Notes: generated by a model from the sequence alone, not told the origin. Shown: positions 16,392-26,003, counted from the first letter of the stretch. The stretch is DNA of 64,000 nt from Hamadaea flava (GCF_024172085.1 NZ_JAMZDZ010000001.1:3596001-3660000), one strand, 5' to 3'. Numbers and translations are program-made.

Positions 16392-17426
16392 TCAGGCCTT
16401 CGGCGTCATGTCGAAGGACACGATCTGCTCGGGCTTGAGCGAAGTGGGAATGGTGCCCGAGCCGGAGAGGATCGCGAGCGCGCGGGCGACGCGGTCCTGC
16501 TCCAGCGCGCCGATGACCGAGGACGAACCCCGGACGAAGGACGCCATGATCTTCAGCTCGGCCGAGGCGGTCGCCGCCTTCGCCGTCGGGACCTCGCCCG
16601 CCAGGATCTGGCCGGCCTCGTCCGGGTTGTCGACCGCGTACTTGAGGCCCTTCATCAGCGCGCCGTTGAAGCGCTTGACGAGGTCGGGCTTCTCCTTGGT
16701 CATCTTCTCCGTCGCGAGGACGGTGTTGCCGTACAGGTCGGTGAGGAAGTCGCTGTACGACAGCGAGACCGCGGTCTTGCCGCCCGAGGCCGCCTCGATG
16801 GTCGGCTTACCCACGATGAACTGGCCGATCGCGTCGACGCTCTTGCTGGCGAGCGCGGCGGGCAGGTTCGGCGCGGGCAGGTTCACGAACTGCACCTTGC
16901 TCGCGTCGATCCCGGCGAGCTTGGCGTACGTCGGGAACAGCGTGCCGATGATCGAACCCGAGGGGTCGCCGATCTTCTTGCCCTCGAGGTCCTTGGGCGC
17001 GCTGATGCCGTAGCCGTCCAGCGTCATGACGCCCGCGAGCGAGCGCTGGAGGACCGCGGAGATGCCGACCAGGCCCGACGCCTGGCCCTTGCCGACCGCG
17101 ATCGCGACCGCGGCGAAGTCGACGACGACGAAGTCCGCCTGGCCACCGGCCAGGAGCTTGATGTTGTCGCCACTGCCGTTGCCGGGCTTGATCGAGACGT
17201 CCAGACCGGCTTCGGTGAAGAAGCCCTTCTTCTTGGCCACATAGGCGTACGCCTCGCGACCGAACGTCCCGAACGATGTTACGTAGTTAACTTTGTCGGT
17301 GCTGCCGTTGCCGGAGGACTGAGGAGCTGGATCGTCGGAGGAAGAGTCCGAGCAAGCGGCAGTCGCCGCGGCGATACCCGCGCCGAGGGCCGCCACCAGC
17401 GCAGACCGTCGAGTCAGCGTCGTCAT
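16392..17426 (-). CDS. ABC importer substrate-binding lipoprotein (NMT1/THI5-like)
   Basis: A 344-residue lipoprotein. Arg6-Arg7 and a hydrophobic stretch lead to the lipobox TAAC with Cys25, followed by an Asp/Ser-rich spacer. The mature domain has the SsuA/NMT1-like order FTEAGLDVSIKPG, KLLAGGQADFVVVD and LEGKKIGDPSGS. Proteins of this fold bind sulfonates, nitrate or pyrimidine precursors. The gene is separated by 107 bases from the permease gene and is divergent from the ATPase gene. Confidence 0.9.
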   Translation of the reverse strand: MTTLTRRSALVAALGAGIAAATAACSDSSSDDPAPQSSGNGSTDKVNYVTSFGTFGREAYAYVAKKKGFFTEAGLDVSIKPGNGSGDNIKLLAGGQADFVVVDFAAVAIAVGKGQASGLVGISAVLQRSLAGVMTLDGYGISAPKDLEGKKIGDPSGSIIGTLFPTYAKLAGIDASKVQFVNLPAPNLPAALASKSVDAIGQFIVGKPTIEAASGGKTAVSLSYSDFLTDLYGNTVLATEKMTKEKPDLVKRFNGALMKGLKYAVDNPDEAGQILAGEVPTAKAATASAELKIMASFVRGSSSVIGALEQDRVARALAILSGSGTIPTSLKPEQIVSFDMTPKA

Positions 17427-17606
17427 GAGGGGGTTCCTTCCGGTGCTTTCGGATCTTGATAGATCCCGTCCAACCGCACAGCCTAGAACTCACCATCCTC
17501 GGTGGACAGCTTTGCCCACGTCTCGGAACGGCCACGAATAATCCCAGAAATGGTGGGAGCGCTAAACTCTGCCAGTCCGTCCAGCCTCGACCGGAAGGCG
17601 TACGCC

Positions 17607-18380
17607 GTGATCACAGTAGAAGGAGTGTCGCAGACATTCCGTAGCGGCAAGGGCGTCGTCGAGGCGCTCGCCGACCTCAATCTCAACATCCACGATGGAG
17701 AGTGCGTCGCCGTCATCGGCCGCTCGGGCTGCGGAAAGTCCACTTTGCTGCGCCTCATCGCCGGACTCCTGCCGCCGACGACCGGCACGGTGGCCGTGGA
17801 CGGGGCAGCCGTGACGAAGCCGCGAAGCGACGTCGCCATGATGTTCCAGCGCCCGGCTCTGCTGCCGTGGCGGAACGTGCTGAACAACGTCATGCTCCCC
17901 CTGGAGATCAGCAAGGAGCGCAACGACGAGGGCCGCCGTCGCGCCCGGGACCTCCTGGAGCTGGCCGGACTGGGCGGCTTCGAGAACCGGCTGCCGCACG
18001 AGCTGTCGGGCGGGATGCAGCAGCGGGTCGCGCTGTGCCGCGCCCTGGTCACCGAGCCTCGCGTACTGCTCATGGATGAACCGTTCTCGGCGCTCGACTC
18101 GCTGACCCGCATCGAACTCGGCGAAGAGCTGCAACGAGTGCACATGAGCCGCAAGACCACCATCGTCCTCGTGACGCACTCGATCGAGGAGGCCGTGCTG
18201 CTCGCCGACCGCGTCGTCGTGCTCAGCTCCCGGCCCGGCCGCGTACGCGACGTGGTCGAGGTGAAGATCCCCCGCCCGCGCGAGCTCGGCCCCAGCGCGC
18301 ACCTCACCGAGGTCGCCGAGGCCAGCGCACAGCTACACGGCCTGCTCATGGCCCCCACCCCCGCAAGGAGCGCATCGTGA
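17607..18380 (+). CDS. ABC importer ATP-binding protein, SsuB/TauB type
   Basis: A 257-residue ATPase. Walker A is GRSGCGKST, the Q-loop is MMFQRPALLPWRNV, the signature is LSGGMQQRVALCRAL, Walker B is VLLMDEPFSALD, and the H-loop is LVTHSIEEA, matching the nitrate/taurine/sulfonate group. The GTG at 17607 is preferred because GGAAGG lies eight bases upstream and the protein then begins VITVEGVSQTF as in homologues. It overlaps the cupin gene by GTGA. Confidence 0.91.
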   Translation: MITVEGVSQTFRSGKGVVEALADLNLNIHDGECVAVIGRSGCGKSTLLRLIAGLLPPTTGTVAVDGAAVTKPRSDVAMMFQRPALLPWRNVLNNVMLPLEISKERNDEGRRRARDLLELAGLGGFENRLPHELSGGMQQRVALCRALVTEPRVLLMDEPFSALDSLTRIELGEELQRVHMSRKTTIVLVTHSIEEAVLLADRVVVLSSRPGRVRDVVEVKIPRPRELGPSAHLTEVAEASAQLHGLLMAPTPARSAS

Positions 18381-18697
18381 CCGACGTCCGCGAGATCCAG
18401 CTCGGCCCGGTCGGCCAACAGGTCGTCTTCGAGAACGAGCACGTACGCGTCTGGGAGATCACCCTGGCGCCGGGCGAGTCGCAGATGTGGCACCGACACG
18501 AGAACCCCTACCTCGTCATGGCCTTGGCCGGTGCGAGCAACCGGATCGACCCGATCGACGGCGGCGAGCCCCGGCGGGTGTCGGAAGAGGCCGGCAACGT
18601 GATCTTCCGGCCGGCCGGCGAGGTGCACATGCTCACCAACGAAGGCGACACGACCTACCGCAGCCGCCTCGTGGAGCTGTTGACTACCAGCCGGTAG
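18377..18697 (+). CDS. Small cupin-domain protein
   Basis: A 106-residue single-domain cupin. Metal ligands are likely His39 and His41 (MWHRHENPY) and His84 (GEVHML) on a beta-barrel. The GTG start overlaps the ABC ATPase stop, so it is part of the importer transcript and may process or sense the imported compound. The reaction is unknown. Confidence 0.85.
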   Translation: MTDVREIQLGPVGQQVVFENEHVRVWEITLAPGESQMWHRHENPYLVMALAGASNRIDPIDGGEPRRVSEEAGNVIFRPAGEVHMLTNEGDTTYRSRLVELLTTSR

Positions 18698-18716
18698 TCC
18701 CCGGCATACTGTCGCG

Positions 18717-19178
18717 ATGCTCGTCAAGCTCGCGCAGCGCCTAGGCCGTCACCAGTGGTTCGCCCGGACGATGCGGGTCATCCTGCCACCCCTGGACATC
18801 CGGGTGGCCCGCCTCACCAAGGGCAAGGTCGTCGCCCTCGGCATCCTGCCGTCGCTCGTGCTCACCACGACCGGCCGCAAATCCGGCGAGCCCCGGCGCC
18901 AGCCGCTCATCTACGTCCCGGACGGCGACGGCTACGTGGTCATCGGCTCCAACTGGGGACAGCCGAACCATCCGGCCTGGTCAGGCAACCTCCTGGCCGC
19001 CCCAGCCGCGAGCGTGCTGTTGAAGGGGCAGGAGATCCCGGTACGCGCCGAGCTGGCCGAAGGCCCCGAACGGGAGCGCCTCTGGGAGCTGCTCCTGCTG
19101 ACCTGGCCCGCATATTCGGCGTACGCCGAGCGCTCCGGTCGACGGCTGCGGATCTTCAAGCTGAACCCCACCCGCTGA
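18717..19178 (+). CDS. Deazaflavin (F420)-dependent nitroreductase-family protein
   Basis: A 153-residue protein of the Ddn-like split-barrel family. Typical motifs are LTTTGRKSGEPRRQPLIY and SNWGQPNHPAWSGNL, which in Ddn homologues contact F420. The family includes F420H2-dependent reductases and quinone reductases. It follows the cupin gene by 19 bases on the same strand. The ATG at 18717 has no strong Shine-Dalgarno sequence, but the N-terminus fits homologues. Confidence 0.88.
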   Translation: MLVKLAQRLGRHQWFARTMRVILPPLDIRVARLTKGKVVALGILPSLVLTTTGRKSGEPRRQPLIYVPDGDGYVVIGSNWGQPNHPAWSGNLLAAPAASVLLKGQEIPVRAELAEGPERERLWELLLLTWPAYSAYAERSGRRLRIFKLNPTR

Positions 19179-19213
19179 CCCCGTTACCTGGCGTCCGCCG
19201 GGCCCTCCCGTTT

Positions 19214-19300
19214 GGCGTTGATCATGCCCGCGGGGAGTTGATCAGGCTGCTGCGGACGCGACACGCCGGTTGATCACGACCTTTAGTTCATGATCACGCC
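19214..19300. repeat. Intergenic inverted repeat, family B (TTGATCATG type), copy 1
   Basis: GGCGTTGATCATG (19214-19226) and CATGATCACGCC (19289-19300) are inverted copies with one extra T. Two more TTGATCA units lie between them (19238 and 19270). The repeat sits between convergent genes and is extended outward by Gly/Cys-rich flanks. A related pair is at 32198-32253. Confidence 0.55.
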
Positions 19301-19334
19301 AAAAAGGCCCGCGGAGGGTGGGGCGGCGGGAGCG

Positions 19335-20213
19335 TTAGAGGGCGGTGGTGGAGCCGTCGATCAGCTTGCCGATCGCGTACGTGGCCCCGGCCGCCAGCAG
19401 CCCCAGCACCAGCTGCCGTGTCCCCGACGTCCACCAGCTGCGGTGGGTGAATCGGGAGGTCAGCGCGCCTGCCACGAACAGGCCGACGCCGCCGATGGCC
19501 AGGGCCATCCAGAGCGAATCGCTGCCGAGCAGGAACGAGATCAGTGGGATCAGCGCGCCGACGGAGAAGCAGAGGAACGAGCTGATCGCGGCGGTCCACG
19601 GGCTCGGCTGCGCATCGGGGACGACGCCGAGTTCTTCCTGGGCGTGGACCCGCAGGGCTTCCTCCGGGTTGTCCTTCAGGAAGTGCGCCACCTGCCGGGC
19701 CAGATCCTCCGGCAGCCCGCGCTCCATCCAGTTCAGCGCGAGTTCTTCGGCTTCGGCGTGCGGGTTGCGTTCGAGTTCCCGCCGTTCCTTGGCGAGTTCG
19801 GCCTCCAGCTGGTCGTTGGCGGTCGTGACGCTGGTGTACTCCCCCAGCGCCATCGAGATCGCGCCGGCGACCAGGCCGGCCATGCCGGTGAGGATGATCG
19901 CGTCGCGGGACAGCCCGCCGCCGCCGACGCCGGCGATGAGGCCGATGTTGGTGACGAGCCCGTCCATCGCGCCGAAGACGGCCGCGCGCAGCCAGCCGCC
20001 GGTCACGTCCGCGTGGTGGTGCTCGTTCAGCGCCGCCGGAACCGCGTCGGCGTCCCCCCGTGAAGAGCCGCCCCCACGCGAAGAGCCGTCACGATACGGA
20101 GAGCCGCCCCCACGCGAAGAGCCGTCACGATACGGAGAGCCGCCCCCACGCGAAGAGCCGTCACCGGCCGGTGAAACGGCCGGAGGAACGTCCCCGCCAG
20201 GAGAGTCGGTCAC
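19335..20213 (-). CDS. VIT1/CCC1-family transporter (iron or manganese)
   Basis: A protein of about 292 residues. The C-terminal 230 residues form a VIT1/CCC1-type transporter with about five transmembrane helices. The first contains [20 protein letters not shown], the conserved family motif, then [20 protein letters not shown] and a Glu-rich cytoplasmic helical segment that binds metal in this family. The N-terminal 70 residues are Ser/Arg/Gly-rich and contain the unit [12 protein letters not shown], repeated because of a 36-base DNA repeat. The GTG at 20213 overlaps the map stop codon by GTGA. Members move Fe(II) or Mn(II) out of the cytosol. Confidence 0.88.
   Translation of the reverse strand: MTDSPGGDVPPAVSPAGDGSSRGGGSPYRDGSSRGGGSPYRDGSSRGGGSSRGDADAVPAALNEHHHADVTGGWLRAAVFGAMDGLVTNIGLIAGVGGGGLSRDAIILTGMAGLVAGAISMALGEYTSVTTANDQLEAELAKERRELERNPHAEAEELALNWMERGLPEDLARQVAHFLKDNPEEALRVHAQEELGVVPDAQPSPWTAAISSFLCFSVGALIPLISFLLGSDSLWMALAIGGVGLFVAGALTSRFTHRSWWTSGTRQLVLGLLAAGATYAIGKLIDGSTTAL
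20065..20164 (-). repeat. 36-base tandem repeat in the VIT1-like gene
   Basis: A 36-base unit is present 2.8 times (20065-20100, 20101-20136, 20137-20164) with no visible mismatch. It is in frame and codes for the 12-residue unit [12 protein letters not shown] in the N-terminal tail. The exact identity points to recent duplication and possible length variation between strains. Confidence 0.9.
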
Positions 20214-21064
20214 GGCAGTGTCAGGATCTCGTGCCCGTCCTCGGTGACGAGGATGGTGTGCTCGAACTGCGCCGTCCAGCGCCGGTCCTTGGTGGTCGCG
20301 GTCCAGCCGTCCGGCCACATGTCGAAGTCGGTCGTCCCGAGCGTGATCATCGGCTCGATGGTGAAAGTCATCCCCGGCACCATCTCCTCCGTCGCGCCCG
20401 GCGAGTCGAAGTGGGGCACGAACAGCCCACTGTGGAAGGCGCGGCCGATGCCGTGGCCCCCGAAATGGCGTACCACGCCGTAGCCGAACCGCTTCGCGTA
20501 CGACTCGATGACCCGGCCGATGACGTTGATCTGCCGGCCGGGCGCCACGGCCTTGACGGCCCGCATGGTCGCCTCGTGCGTGCGCTCGACGAGCAGCCGG
20601 TGCTCCTCGGAGACCTCGCCGACGCAGAACGTGGCGTCGGTGTCGCCGTGGACCCCGTGGATGAACGCGGTCACGTCGACGTTGATGATGTCGCCGTCCT
20701 CGATGACCGTGGTGTCCGGGATGCCGTGGCAGATGACCTCGTTGAGGCTGGTGCAGCAGCTCTTCGGGTAGCCCCGGTAGCCGAGGGTGGACGGGTAGGC
20801 GCCATGGTCGCAGAGGAACTCGTGGACGACCCGGTCGATCTCCTCGGTGGTGACCCCGGGCTTGCAGTGCTCCCCGGCCAGGACGGTGGCCTGCGCCGCG
20901 AGGCGGCCGGCGATGCGCATCTTCTCGATCGTCTCGGCGTCCTGAACCTCGGTGCCGAGCCGCTTCGGCTCCTTGCGGCCGACATACTCCGGCCGCGGAA
21001 TTTTCGCAGGCACCTGCCGCATCGGGGACTGTTTCCCGGGCTTCAGCGGAGCGCGTACCGTCAC
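20210..21064 (-). CDS. map: Methionine aminopeptidase, type I
   Basis: A 284-residue metalloprotease that removes the initiator Met from nascent proteins. The metal and catalytic residues are in place: [23 protein letters not shown] with the two Asp ligands, GHGIG, TIEPMI and the final Glu in QFEHT. An N-terminal extension of about 40 residues ([13 protein letters not shown]) is usual for actinobacterial MapB-type enzymes. The GTG at 21064 is favoured. It overlaps the VIT1-like gene by four bases. Confidence 0.95.
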   Translation of the reverse strand: MTVRAPLKPGKQSPMRQVPAKIPRPEYVGRKEPKRLGTEVQDAETIEKMRIAGRLAAQATVLAGEHCKPGVTTEEIDRVVHEFLCDHGAYPSTLGYRGYPKSCCTSLNEVICHGIPDTTVIEDGDIINVDVTAFIHGVHGDTDATFCVGEVSEEHRLLVERTHEATMRAVKAVAPGRQINVIGRVIESYAKRFGYGVVRHFGGHGIGRAFHSGLFVPHFDSPGATEEMVPGMTFTIEPMITLGTTDFDMWPDGWTATTKDRRWTAQFEHTILVTEDGHEILTLP

Positions 21065-21074
21065 GATCTCGACC

Positions 21075-21677
21075 CTACCAGCGGAGCGGCACCCCATCGA
21101 TGCTGGTGGCGTTCTTGCGGGCCCGGTATTCGGCCTGCTCCTCGGGGCTGCGGCGGTCCCAGTAGCGGCTCAGCAGATCGCGGTCGCCCTGGTACTCCAT
21201 CAGCGGAACCGCGAAGCCGCACGAGTCGCTCACCCGCGTGACCTCGACCACGTTGATGTTGCGCAGGCCGGGTGCCGGCTCCGGAAAATTCTCGAGCATC
21301 TGCTCGAATCCCGGGTCCTGCGGCAACAGCACTCGGCCATGGCCGTGCAGTCGGTAGATCTTCGGCGGTCCGCTGAACGCGCAGAACATCAAGGTGATGC
21401 GGCCACCGCCCGCCGGGGAGGGCTTGCCCGAGCCGCCAGAAGTGCGGTCAGTCTCGCGGTCGTCGCGCAGGTGCGAGACCGTCTCATTCCCGCTTCCGCC
21501 ATATTCCAGATACGCACAACGCAGCGGCCCGAGCACGGCGAAGCTGCCGCTCATCCCCTTCGGGGACAGGTTGAGGTGGCCGGACGGATCGGCCGGGGCG
21601 GTCGCGACGAAGAACATAGGCTGCGCCAGCAGGAAGTCGCGAATGCTGTCGTCGATGTGCGGATAGACCTGGCCCAT
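21075..21677 (-). CDS. Pyridoxamine 5'-phosphate oxidase-like flavin protein
   Basis: A 200-residue split-barrel protein of the PNPOx-like superfamily. The N-terminal half shows [20 protein letters not shown] and [20 protein letters not shown], typical of this group, which binds FMN, F420 or heme. A C-terminal [18 protein letters not shown] region is also family-like. The ATG at 21677 gives [10 protein letters not shown] as in homologues. The substrate is unknown. Confidence 0.85.
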   Translation of the reverse strand: MGQVYPHIDDSIRDFLLAQPMFFVATAPADPSGHLNLSPKGMSGSFAVLGPLRCAYLEYGGSGNETVSHLRDDRETDRTSGGSGKPSPAGGGRITLMFCAFSGPPKIYRLHGHGRVLLPQDPGFEQMLENFPEPAPGLRNINVVEVTRVSDSCGFAVPLMEYQGDRDLLSRYWDRRSPEEQAEYRARKNATSIDGVPLRW

Positions 21678-21697
21678 GACTGGATCATGGCAGCGCG

Positions 21698-22402
21698 TCA
21701 CAGATTTTGGGACGCGCTTACCAAACTCTGGAACAGCGGGGTCTCCGGATCGGTCTCCGGATGCCACTGGACGGCGACGGCGTACCGGTGGATCGGGGAC
21801 TCCATGGCCTCGATGACGCCGTCCTCGACGCACCAGCCGACGGGGGTGAACGCCCCTGGATCGGCGACCGCCTGGTGGTGCAGCGTACTGGTCTTCGCCA
21901 CGGCGCCCATGATCCCGTGCAACCGGGACTGCGGGTCCACCTGCACCGCGTGCTCCCCGTACGCCACCTGGTCGAACGGCGGCGGCCGGTGCAGGTTGGT
22001 GCTGACGAGATCGGGCAGATGCTGGTGCAGCGAGCCGCCGGTGACCACCGCGAGCAGCTGCATCCCCCGGCACACGCCCAGCACCGGGAGGTCCCGGTCC
22101 AGGGCGCCCCGCGCCAGCAGCGACTCCGCGGAGTCCCGGTACGCCTTGGGCCGCGTCGCCGGATGCCGCTCCTGCCCGTACCGGGCGGGGTCGATGTCCG
22201 CCCCACCGGTCAGGACGAGCCCGTCGAGGACGTCGAGCACATCGGCGTCCACGTCGTCCGGCGGCAGCAGGACGGGGCGCCCGCCGGCGGCCTGGATGGC
22301 CTGGACATAGGTCACGTGCAGGAGCGCGGCCGGGGTGTCCCGGTACAGCGCCCAGCTGGCGGGCTCCTGATAGGTGGTCAGCCCGATGATCGGTCGTCTC
22401 AC
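21698..22402 (-). CDS. Gamma-glutamyl-amine/GABA hydrolase, class I amidotransferase type
   Basis: A 234-residue peptidase C26 protein similar to PuuD. The nucleophile is the Cys in GVCRGMQLL; the His of VQWHPETD and the following Glu complete the triad. LTGGADIDPARYG near residue 65 is typical of the PuuD group. It would hydrolyse gamma-glutamylated intermediates made by the glutamine synthetase-like ligase encoded upstream in the same cluster, releasing glutamate. Cluster order is ligase-aldehyde dehydrogenase-SDR-hydrolase. Confidence 0.87.
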   Translation of the reverse strand: MRRPIIGLTTYQEPASWALYRDTPAALLHVTYVQAIQAAGGRPVLLPPDDVDADVLDVLDGLVLTGGADIDPARYGQERHPATRPKAYRDSAESLLARGALDRDLPVLGVCRGMQLLAVVTGGSLHQHLPDLVSTNLHRPPPFDQVAYGEHAVQVDPQSRLHGIMGAVAKTSTLHHQAVADPGAFTPVGWCVEDGVIEAMESPIHRYAVAVQWHPETDPETPLFQSLVSASQNL

Positions 22403-22433
22403 AGCGCCTTCAAGTGCGTCGATTCGGTTCTTC

Positions 22434-23192
22434 TCACAGCGGCGTCACGTACGCGCCGGTGATGCCCCCATCCACGATGAACTGCGAAGCGGTGATGAAG
22501 GATGCGTCATCGCTGGCGAGGAAGGCGACCGAGGCCGCGATCTCCTCCGGTTGGGCGAACCTGCCCATCGGGACGTGCACCAGGCGCCGGGCCGCCCGTT
22601 CGGGGTCCTTGGCGAACAGCTCCAGGAGCAGTGGGGTCGCCACCGGACCGGGACACAGGGCGTTCACACGGACGCCCTGCCGGGCGAACTGTACGCCCAG
22701 CTCCCGGGTCATCGCCAGGACGCCGCCCTTGCTCGCCGTGTACGCGATCTGGCTGGTCGCCGCGCCCATCAGCGCCACGAAGCTGGCGGTGTTGACGATC
22801 GATCCCCGGCCCTGTTCCAGCATGATCGGCAGCACATACTTGCAGCCGAGATAGACGCTGGTCGTGTTGATCCGCAGTACGCGTTCCCACGCGTCCAGCC
22901 CGGTGTCCAGAATCGAGTCGTCGTCCGGCGGGGAGATCCCGGCGTTGTGGAAGGCGACGTCCACTCGGCCATGGCGCTCCTTGACCCCGGCGTACAGGGC
23001 TTGGACGGCTGCCTCGTCGGCGATGTCGGCCATGACCGGGTCGCCGCCGATCTCGGCGGCCAGCTCGGCCGTGTCGGCGAGGTCGACGGTGACGACCGTG
23101 GCGCCCTCCGCCGCCAGGCGACGGGAGGTGGCCAGGCCGATGCCGCTGGCCGCCCCGGTGACGACCGCGACGCGGCCCTCGAACCTGTTCAC
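22434..23192 (-). CDS. Short-chain dehydrogenase of the gamma-glutamyl-amine cluster
   Basis: A 252-residue classical SDR with TGAASGIG, a HNAG in place of NNAG, and YTASK with the catalytic Tyr and Lys. The C-terminus VDGGITGAY is typical of the 3-oxoacyl reductase-like group. It lies 15 bases after the aldehyde dehydrogenase gene and is followed by the hydrolase gene, so it probably acts in the same amine-degradation route. An equivalent SDR sits beside aldC and glnA4 in Mycobacterium tuberculosis. Confidence 0.86.
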   Translation of the reverse strand: MNRFEGRVAVVTGAASGIGLATSRRLAAEGATVVTVDLADTAELAAEIGGDPVMADIADEAAVQALYAGVKERHGRVDVAFHNAGISPPDDDSILDTGLDAWERVLRINTTSVYLGCKYVLPIMLEQGRGSIVNTASFVALMGAATSQIAYTASKGGVLAMTRELGVQFARQGVRVNALCPGPVATPLLLELFAKDPERAARRLVHVPMGRFAQPEEIAASVAFLASDDASFITASQFIVDGGITGAYVTPL

Positions 23193-23207
23193 ACGTGCTC
23201 CATGGGG

Positions 23208-24554
23208 TCAGTGGGCGATGAAGACGGTTTTGGTCTCGGTGAAGGCGAGCGGGGCGTCGGGTCCGAGTTCGCGGCCGAGTCCCGACTGCTTCATTCCACC
23301 GAACGGGGTCCAGTAGCGCACGCTGGAGTGGGAGTTGACGCTCAGGTTGCCCGTCTGCACCGCGCGCGACACCCGCAGGGCCCGCCCGAGGTCCCGGGTC
23401 CAGACCGAGCCGGACAACCCGTAGTCGGTGTCGTTGGCCAGCCGGATCGCCTCCGCCTCGTCGTCGAACGGGAGCACGCTCAGCACCGGGCCGAAGACCT
23501 CTTCGCGCCAGCCGCGCGCATCGGGGCTGCCCGCGGCCAGCACGGCCGGGGCGTACCAGAAGCCGTCGCCGGCGGGGGCAGAACCCCGGAACAGCACCTC
23601 AGCTTCATCCACATAGGAGCCAACTCGGGCGCGGTGGGCCGCCGAGATCAGCGGTCCCATCTGGGTGTCCTCGCGGTTCGGGTCGCCGACCCGCCAGGCG
23701 GCGACGGCCGGTTCGAGCAACGCCAGGAAATCGTCGTAGACCTCACGCTGAACCAGCAGCCGCGACCGGGCGCAGCAGTCCTGCCCGGAGTTGTCGAAGA
23801 CCGATTCGGGCGCGGTCGCGGCCGCCCGTTCGAGGTCGGCGTCGGCGAACACGATGTTGGCGGACTTCCCGCCCAGCTCCAGCGTGACGCGTTTGACCTG
23901 CTGAGCGCAGGTCGCCATGATCTGCTTGCCGACCGCCGTCGATCCGGTGAAGCCGATCTTCGCGACCTCCGGATGCTCGACCAGCCGGGCGCCGGCGACC
24001 GGACCCTCGCCGGGCAGCACCGTGAAGACGCCCTCGGGCAGCCCGGCGCGGACGGCCAGCTCGGCCAGGCGTAGCGCGGTCAGCGGGGTGGCTTCGGCCG
24101 GCTTGAGCAGCACCGCGTTGCCCGCCGCGAGCGCGGGCGCGAAACTCCACGCGGCGATCGGCATCGGATAGTTCCACGGGACGATCACGCCGACCACGCC
24201 CAGCGGCTCGTGGAACGTCACCGTGACGCCGCCCGCCACGGGGATCTGCGCGCCCAGCAACCGCTCCGGAGCGCCCGCGAAGTAGTTCAGCACGTCGCGG
24301 ACGTGCTCGGCCTCCCAGCGGGCCAGCGAGATCGGGTGCCCGGCCTCGGCCACGCTCAGCTCGGCCAGCTCCGCCCGGTGCTCGTCGACCACGGTGGCGA
24401 AGCGACGCAGGAGCTTCGCGCGATCCCCCGGCGACACCGCGGCCCACCCTGGAAACACCGTCCGGGCTGCGGCGACGGCGTCGTCCACGCCCTCGACCGG
24501 CGTCGGGGTCACCTCGGCCACCGGCAGCCCGGTCGCCGGATTCAGAATCTTCAC
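23208..24554 (-). CDS. Aldehyde dehydrogenase (PuuC/AldC-like)
   Basis: A 448-residue NAD(P)-dependent aldehyde dehydrogenase. GFTGSTAVGKQI is the cofactor motif, ELGGKSANIV carries the general-base Glu, and NSGQDCCARSR carries the nucleophilic Cys. EEVFGPVLSVLPF and the final GGMKQSGLGRELG are also typical. It would oxidise gamma-glutamyl-aminoaldehydes formed by the FAD oxidoreductase to acids. The ATG overlaps the ligase stop by ATGA. Confidence 0.92.
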   Translation of the reverse strand: MKILNPATGLPVAEVTPTPVEGVDDAVAAARTVFPGWAAVSPGDRAKLLRRFATVVDEHRAELAELSVAEAGHPISLARWEAEHVRDVLNYFAGAPERLLGAQIPVAGGVTVTFHEPLGVVGVIVPWNYPMPIAAWSFAPALAAGNAVLLKPAEATPLTALRLAELAVRAGLPEGVFTVLPGEGPVAGARLVEHPEVAKIGFTGSTAVGKQIMATCAQQVKRVTLELGGKSANIVFADADLERAAATAPESVFDNSGQDCCARSRLLVQREVYDDFLALLEPAVAAWRVGDPNREDTQMGPLISAAHRARVGSYVDEAEVLFRGSAPAGDGFWYAPAVLAAGSPDARGWREEVFGPVLSVLPFDDEAEAIRLANDTDYGLSGSVWTRDLGRALRVSRAVQTGNLSVNSHSSVRYWTPFGGMKQSGLGRELGPDAPLAFTETKTVFIAH

Positions 24555-25912
24555 AGTCGTTCGTACCCCCGTCGCAGCTCCCAGTCGGTCACGGCCGCGT
24601 CGAACGCCTCGATCTCGACCTCCGCCGCCCGCGCGTAGTGATCAGCCACCGCCGAACCGAAGAAGCCGGGCACGAGCGCCGACTCCCGCCACGCCGACAG
24701 CGCTTCGCGCAGGGTAGCGGGGACACGCGGCGCGCTGCTGTCCGCGTACGCGTTGGTCGTGTATTCGGGCTCGAGCTCGAGTTTCGCGGACAGCCCGTGC
24801 CGCGCGGCCGCGACCAGCGCGGCGATCCCGAGATAGGGGTTCACGTCCGCGCCCGGGACGCGGTGCTCGACCCGCAGCGACGGACCGTGCCCCACCAGCC
24901 GCAACGCGCAGGTGCGGTTGTCTCGGCCCCAGCGCAGCGCGGTCGGCGCGAACGACCCGGGCTGGAATCGCTTGTAGGAGTTCACGTTCGGCGCGAGGAA
25001 CAGCGACAGGTCCCGGGTCGCCGCCAGCATGCCCGCGAGCACGTGGGTTCCCAGCTGCGACAACGCGCCGTCGGATCCGCTCATCACCGGCTCTCCCCGA
25101 CTTGTACGCAGAGAGAAGTGCACGTGGCATGAATTGCCCTCGCGCGCGTTCGGTTTGGCCATGAACGTGATCGAGCAGCCCTCCTGGGCGGCGATCTCCT
25201 TGGCCCCGTTCTTGTAGACGGAGTGGTTGTCCGCCGTGGTGAGCGCCTGGTCGTAGCGGAACGCGATCTCGTGCTGGCCCAGGTTGCACTCGCCCTTGGC
25301 GCTCTCGGGATAGAGCCCGGCGCCCGCCATCTCCTGACGGATGCGGCGCAGCAACGGCTCGACCCGGGCGGTGCCGAGCACGGAGTAGTCGACGTTGTAG
25401 CCGTTGACCGGGGTCAGCGTCCGGTAGTCCCGGCGCTGGGCGTCCTCATAGGACTCCTTGTGCGCCACGAATTCCAGCTCGGTCCCCACGTACGCGGTCA
25501 GCCCGTGCTCGGACTCCAGCAGGTCGAGCTGGCGGCGCAGGATCTGCCTCGGCGACTCGGCGACCGGCGTACGGTCGAGCCAGGCGAGATCGGCGAGGAC
25601 GAGAGCGGTGCCCGGCTGCCACGGCAGGCGGCGCAGCGTACTCATGTCGGGGATCATCGCGAAGTCGCCGTAGCCCTGCTCCCAGCCGGAGACGGCGTAC
25701 CCGGAGACGGTGTTCATCTCCACGTCGACGGCGAGCAGGTAGTTGCAGGCTTCGCTGCCGTGGGCGAGCACCTCGTCGAGGAAGAACGGCGCGTACAGCC
25801 GTTTGCCCTGCAAGCGACCCTGCATGTCGGTCAGCGCGAGGAGCACCGTATCGACCGTCTCAGCGGCGATCGCGACCCGTAACGCCTCGATGCTCATCGG
25901 TGCCTCGTTCAC
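24551..25912 (-). CDS. Glutamine synthetase-like gamma-glutamyl-amine ligase (GlnA3/GlnA4 type)
   Basis: A 453-residue glutamine synthetase-fold enzyme. Metal and substrate motifs are recognisable: GTELEFV for the catalytic Glu, KGECNLGQHEIAFRY, MAKPNAREGNSCHVHFS, and RVEHRVPGADVNPYL. The divergence from GlnA and the neighbours (aldehyde dehydrogenase, hydrolase, FAD oxidase) match the Streptomyces GlnA3/GlnA4 enzymes, which glutamylate polyamines or ethanolamine instead of ammonia. Whether the amine here is a polyamine or ethanolamine cannot be read. It is the first gene of its operon and divergent from the FAD enzyme. Confidence 0.88.
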   Translation of the reverse strand: MNEAPMSIEALRVAIAAETVDTVLLALTDMQGRLQGKRLYAPFFLDEVLAHGSEACNYLLAVDVEMNTVSGYAVSGWEQGYGDFAMIPDMSTLRRLPWQPGTALVLADLAWLDRTPVAESPRQILRRQLDLLESEHGLTAYVGTELEFVAHKESYEDAQRRDYRTLTPVNGYNVDYSVLGTARVEPLLRRIRQEMAGAGLYPESAKGECNLGQHEIAFRYDQALTTADNHSVYKNGAKEIAAQEGCSITFMAKPNAREGNSCHVHFSLRTSRGEPVMSGSDGALSQLGTHVLAGMLAATRDLSLFLAPNVNSYKRFQPGSFAPTALRWGRDNRTCALRLVGHGPSLRVEHRVPGADVNPYLGIAALVAAARHGLSAKLELEPEYTTNAYADSSAPRVPATLREALSAWRESALVPGFFGSAVADHYARAAEVEIEAFDAAVTDWELRRGYERL

Positions 25913-26003
25913 ACGTCAGATCTACCGGTCAGCTGATCGATCGTCAACAGTCGCACCACTCGACGTCTGGCGTGTCGGCGTACGCTTTGATAGATCTCTC
26001 TGG

